From assembly GCA_023101885.1 (NCBI GenBank), contig JALPQD010000137.1:5074041-5138040 (forward strand): DNA of 64,000 nt, read 5' to 3'. The notes beneath the pieces are model-generated. The model was given only the letters and a program-made list of their open reading frames with translations. It had not been told where the DNA came from and did not search any database. The position numbers and the translations under genes are program-made. How positions within the stretch are numbered: position 1 is the first letter of the stretch; every line of letters begins with the position of its first letter. This document shows, piece by piece, positions 59,765-64,000 of the stretch. Source of the DNA: Typhlomys cinereus. Lineage: Eukaryota > Chordata > Mammalia > Rodentia > Platacanthomyidae.

Positions 59765-60085
59765 TACGGGGGCTGGGGAAATGGCTGAGTGATTAGAGTA
59801 TTGATTGAATAAACATGAGCAAATACCCAATGGGTACGGTGGCTTGCCTATAAGTATAACCCCTAAGACAACGTGCAGGGATCAGAGATCCCCAGAGCAA
59901 GCTGGCTAGGTCACTAACCTCTGGGTGATCCCTAAGTTCGATTGGAGGACTCTGCCTCAATGAAAGGTGGACTCTTCAAGGAAGACTCCTACCATCACCC
60001 TTGGACCTCTGAATGCACATGCAAACCTGGGCAACCACACACGTCACCACACACACACAGAGGACGTACACGGGAGAAGAAAAAA
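59765..60085 (+). mobile_element. B4-like SINE, plus strand
   Basis: GGCTGGGGAAATGGCTGAGT head, CCCAATGGGTACGGTGGCTT with CCTATAAGTATAACCCCTAA (the B1-like middle), CCCCAGAGCAAGCTGGCTAG, and the CA-rich end at 60030-60060. Typical B4 order, diverged. Confidence 0.65.
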
Positions 60086-61640
60086 GAATTTGTAGACAAA
60101 TGAACCTATCCCACTCATATTTTCACAATAAAATTATAGAAATGCACTCAGCAAAAATGCATTGAACCTGGCAGTGGTGCTGAAAATTGCATCATGTTTC
60201 ATCTATGTTTTGCATAAAAGCCTGCTCAGGGGAGGCAGGTTCCAAACAACATTAGGGAACGCTGGAATAGTTACAAGGATGGATGCGTGATGCCGCTGGA
60301 AGAACAGTCAGCTAGAGACTAAGGCATAATTCGAGCTCTCCGACCGCATGGGTTGTCATTAGTTCCTGAAATCCCCGCCTTCTTTCACTGGCACTTTGAG
60401 CTGCAAAGGTATATTTACATTCAGAGTCAAAGGGCTGCCTGTGCTTGGATCAGCCAGCACACTCGGTGAGACGGGCGTCTTAGTAGGAAGGTTACATCTA
60501 AGTATGGGATGCAGTAGCGGCATTCTGGCTCTGCGGTTACTGCAGGGAGGGCTGTCACAACTGTCTTTGGGTGTCAGGGTGACAGACATCCTGCTGCTGT
60601 TGTTTATTCGGTGCATGTGGTTCCTGCAAGGCTGCGTGATGGTGCGAACCCCCCAACCCCCCTAAGGAGTCCCCTGCCAACTCTCTTAGTGGTGGGGGAG
60701 CCGTTCCTTTTCTCCTTTCTTTCCTCCTTCAAGGCAGTTTCTGTTGACTTGTTTTCATCATAGAGAAGGCTGAGGCTGAGACAGGAAAGACCCTCTTCCA
60801 GATTCCAGCGTGTGGGGGATTTGGAATCTTCAAATCAGTGGCAGCCCTCAAAATTATATCCTGGAAGCAAGAATTTGAAGTGGGGAAAGCCATCCTCTTT
60901 TCTAAAGTCTTAGTTATTAGATACACATGACATGGTCTTGTGCTGGGCTTTGATTTACTGAAAAAATTAAGATGATTTTGTTGTAACTAAACATGTAGTC
61001 CATGATGCCAGGGAAAATGGTCTAAAACTGATGAAATGCTTACATCCTTCAACTGAAGTGAATTGCTACTAACTCGAAGGTACCAAGTCCTCATGGGTTG
61101 GTCTCATCTGCCCAGTTCTTCATGAACAGGTCTTGGATTCAATGATTCTGACTGAACCAGATGATTTCGCATCCCAGTCCTGGTCACCACCCACTTAATA
61201 TCATACAGACCATACCAGAGTGTTTAGCTCTTCCTGCCATTTGCTTCCAAACTCATTTCTGACTTTGTAATAAGCTCTATACACAGACTAGAGGCAAATA
61301 CAATCTGCTTTTTGCAGATTTATCAAATTTATACATTGGAAATGAAAAAGCGGGCCAGAAAGAGTATGTTCTGAAAGCAGGCAATCAGTGTGCTGCCCCT
61401 GAAGGAGGCGGGGGGGGGGGAAGGTAGTCGGTGGTCAGAGAGGATGAAGAGACCCTGAGGCCAACGCAAAGCTTCTAGCACGTCAGGTAATATCTCCAGC
61501 ACGTCCTCCTCTCCCCACCTTCAACACTGGCTTGTTCGTGACAAGGACTCCTGAGTGTTATGGCCTTACGTACCCCAAGCCTTTCTCAACAAAGATTCTT
61601 CCCTTGCTGGGATGAAGTATAAAGAAACTAAGTGGAGACA
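60086..61640. other. Unique non-coding sequence
   Basis: No recognised repeat. A stretch open on both strands at 60359-60665 is discussed in the findings. 61410-61418 is a G9 run. Confidence 0.4.
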
Positions 61641-61642
61641 TC

Positions 61643-61920
61643 ATGGACTGGAGCAATGTTTCCATCAGTAAAGAACTTTCCAGGCAGGAGTTTGAGTCCC
61701 CGGTCCCCTCTGAAAAGCCAGCGATGTAGTGTGGGCCTGTAATGGGGCACTAGGGAGGGAGCGGCCCGGTCAGCCTAGCGACAGGCATGCTACAGATTGC
61801 AGAATGAATATATCTGCTGCGAACCTCTGCACTCCACAAGTCCATGCATACTAGGATGTGTGCTCACACGCATGTGAACCCATATGCACAACCAGAATGC
61901 CCATATACACAGAATTTTAA
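61643..61920 (+). mobile_element. B4-like SINE, plus strand
   Basis: GGACTGGAGCAATGTTTCCA head, CAGGAGTTTGAGTCCCCGGT, AGCGATGTAGTGTGGGCCTG with GTAATGGGGC (B1-like), and CACACGCATGTGAACCCATA end. The A-rich tail is at 61916-61926. Confidence 0.6.
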
Positions 61921-61926
61921 AAAAAA

Positions 61927-64000
61927 GCAGTTTTGTGTTTATCCCCACTTCTTCCTCTGTGATTTAGAGCTTCTGGTCATCAAAAATCTAGTCATTGCTT
62001 AACACTTCTGAAATTCAGCGACTTCTACTCCATGTTGTAGGCAGAAAAACCATAGCTCTCACCTCAGAGTGATAGGAAATAGTTTATTCTGGGACCAAAT
62101 GTGAGTGACGATAGCCCAGGAACACAGATTCAGGTCATCCCAAATTCTATGTGTTCCTTTATGGTAGTAGTTTTTTGAGGTTTTATAATCACACAAGAAA
62201 GGAAACTATAAATCAGGACACTTCAAATGCCTGGTGGAGCATTAGGCGGGCAGCTCATCACAGCAGGGACATCTCTGGTATGGGCTGGAGATGCCATCTG
62301 AGGACAGTCTCAGTCTTTTGGTTGGTGGACACCTGGCGTCTAGGCGGGCATTCCAACGAATCCACCAAATACTCACCAGGACTCTGGGTCACACACAGAG
62401 GTGGGTGACATGGCAATTAAGGAGGCTAAAGATGGCCCCAGGTGATCTGGCTCTGCACTTGCAACGTCCAGACCTCCCCACATCCCTGACTCCTTCAGTC
62501 CATCAGCCTGGCAGGTGCAGCAGCTTCTTGCCAGAAACTTACATTCAGCAATGTGTACATAGTAGGGTCAATTATCATATTACCGTTATTTAGCTAAAGC
62601 TGAGTGTCAGCTATTAGAATGTGCTCCGTGGTTATAGACTAAGGCAGCCGTAATGATTATCCTGGCCCCCATTACAGGCAAAATAGGAAAAAGAAACACG
62701 ATTTCCTTAAACCATGCCTTCCTGTGTGAGGACAATTGGGAATACACACAGCTGTTGGGAGTTGAGCCTGTCTCGTTTGGTATGGAAAAGTGCCGTGCGT
62801 CTCCCATGCTCAGAGGTTCTCCCAGTGTCTCCTAGTGTATTCCAGAACCAACACTGCTACCTTTCTTACCGAGGCACCAGTACGTGGGAATGTCTGTAGT
62901 GCTGCACCAGGTTCAGAGGTGCTGCTTGCAACAGCGGCGGATGCCTGCAAATTAGAGGGACGGTATGCAGTCCATCATCTGCAGTGTTGTTTCCTCAGGC
63001 TGTGACGAAAGGTTTACTTATATAAGATGCTGGGTTGTTGGTGAGCGTTTGCATTAAGTTGTGTTCAGGTCCCCAGAAGCAACGACCAATCGGGATTTCA
63101 CAGGGTCTGGATTTCATTAGCAGCAAGTCTAACACGTTGTTCCACAAATACTCACATTACTTTCTCAATTTTTTCAAGCTGGGCCAGTCTGACTTGAAAC
63201 AAAATCCATCTACATTTTGATTTCTCAAGAAAGTTGAGATTTTCAATGGGAAAATTTGTTTGGCTACATTGAATATTTATAGCAAAACTAGTACTTGATA
63301 GCTTGCCTTGCTATGTTTGAGTTTTTGCAAGATACCTATACTTGAAAAAAAATTTACTGTTACATTTCTATGTAATAAGTCCCTGCATTCCATACGCTTG
63401 TTGGTCTAGTGGGGGAAGCTTTACTGCATCTAACGCAATCTGTGGTTTCCAGAAATTACTTTGAAAGATGAAACGAGCTTTTATTTGTGAGCTATTTATA
63501 TCGAAATCATGATGCAGATTATTCCCAGCAAGGAAGTATAAGCCTACCTCTGAATAAGACTTCACTCTTTTCTCTTTTATGTAAACAATCATGTCCATTG
63601 CCCGTGGGATGCTCTTTTGTTCCTGAGATGTTATTTTGCTTCATTGATTCTCTTGGAGTCTTGCAGAATATTTACCTAATGAGAGCTGTGTACTAATAAT
63701 TGTCCGCAGATGTGAAGACAAAAATGATTGACGGATGTACTTCCCGCTTTCAATTTTGCAGTGTAATTGCATTATTGTAACTGATGCACCTTTAAGATAC
63801 ATACCTCTTTACTAAACCTATTGGGGCTTTTCTGTTCATGTTCCTTTCACCTAGGGACCTTTCTGCTACTTTGCATTGCCGGCCTCCTTTTTCCGGAATC
63901 CTATTTAGATGTCCTTGGCCTATTTATTCATGCTTACAACCTTTTCCTGTCTTCACTCAGTACATTAGTGACATCCATCACAAGGCCAGCGATTGAAGCC
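61927..64000. other. Unique AT-rich non-coding sequence
   Basis: No recognised repeat or gene in about 2 kb. Frames up to 100 codons (62291-62593, plus) are unsupported. 63440-63990 is repeat-free and rich in ATTATT/TAAT motifs. Confidence 0.4.

Overview
The window reads as non-coding DNA from a rodent nuclear genome: intergenic sequence or the inside of a very long intron. No protein-coding gene, spliced exon set, tRNA, rRNA, CRISPR array, operon or bacterial-type signal could be supported. Rodent origin is inferred from the repeats. There are B1 (7SL-derived), B3 and B4 SINEs, LTRs of the rodent MaLR (MT/ORR1) type, Lx-like L1 3' ends, and at least eight copies of a B2-superfamily tRNA-headed SINE. 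That SINE has the B2-like head (about 70 bp with Pol III A and B boxes), but its body and (CA)n tail differ from mouse or rat B2. This points to a non-murine mouse-related rodent; jerboas, whose SINEs are of the B2 superfamily, are one possibility. The species cannot be fixed from the sequence alone.

Layout. Positions 1-9,500 hold an LTR on the minus strand (1434-1850), SINEs, a second copy of the same LTR on the plus strand (7274-7694), and a B1 whose tail runs into a 358-bp pyrimidine tract (8963-9320). Positions 9,500-15,000 hold a run of decayed MaLR-like LTRs and a degenerate ~40-bp tandem repeat. Positions 15,000-30,000 hold B1, B3 and B4 copies, young SINEs with intact target-site duplications, a local duplication (23273-23836 and 25269-25516), L1 3' ends and a 28-bp minisatellite. 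Positions 30,000-47,700 hold more SINEs, microsatellites, a CpG-rich patch (35701-36180), an L1 3' end and a MER5-like DNA-transposon relic. Positions 47,950-49,085 are a 20-bp minisatellite of about 57 units, followed directly by a MaLR-like element with LTR and internal sequence (49480-51660). The rest is mostly unique AT-rich sequence with a few SINE, MIR and L2 relics and a 76-nt hairpin at 59202-59277.

The most informative observations are these. A SINE insertion is present in one copy of a local duplication and its empty target site is preserved in the other. The 20-bp minisatellite shows higher-order structure. The 59.2 kb hairpin is precursor-like. The 35.7-36.2 kb patch is borderline CpG-island. 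I found no convincing new multi-gene system. All family names come from recognition by eye, not from a database search.
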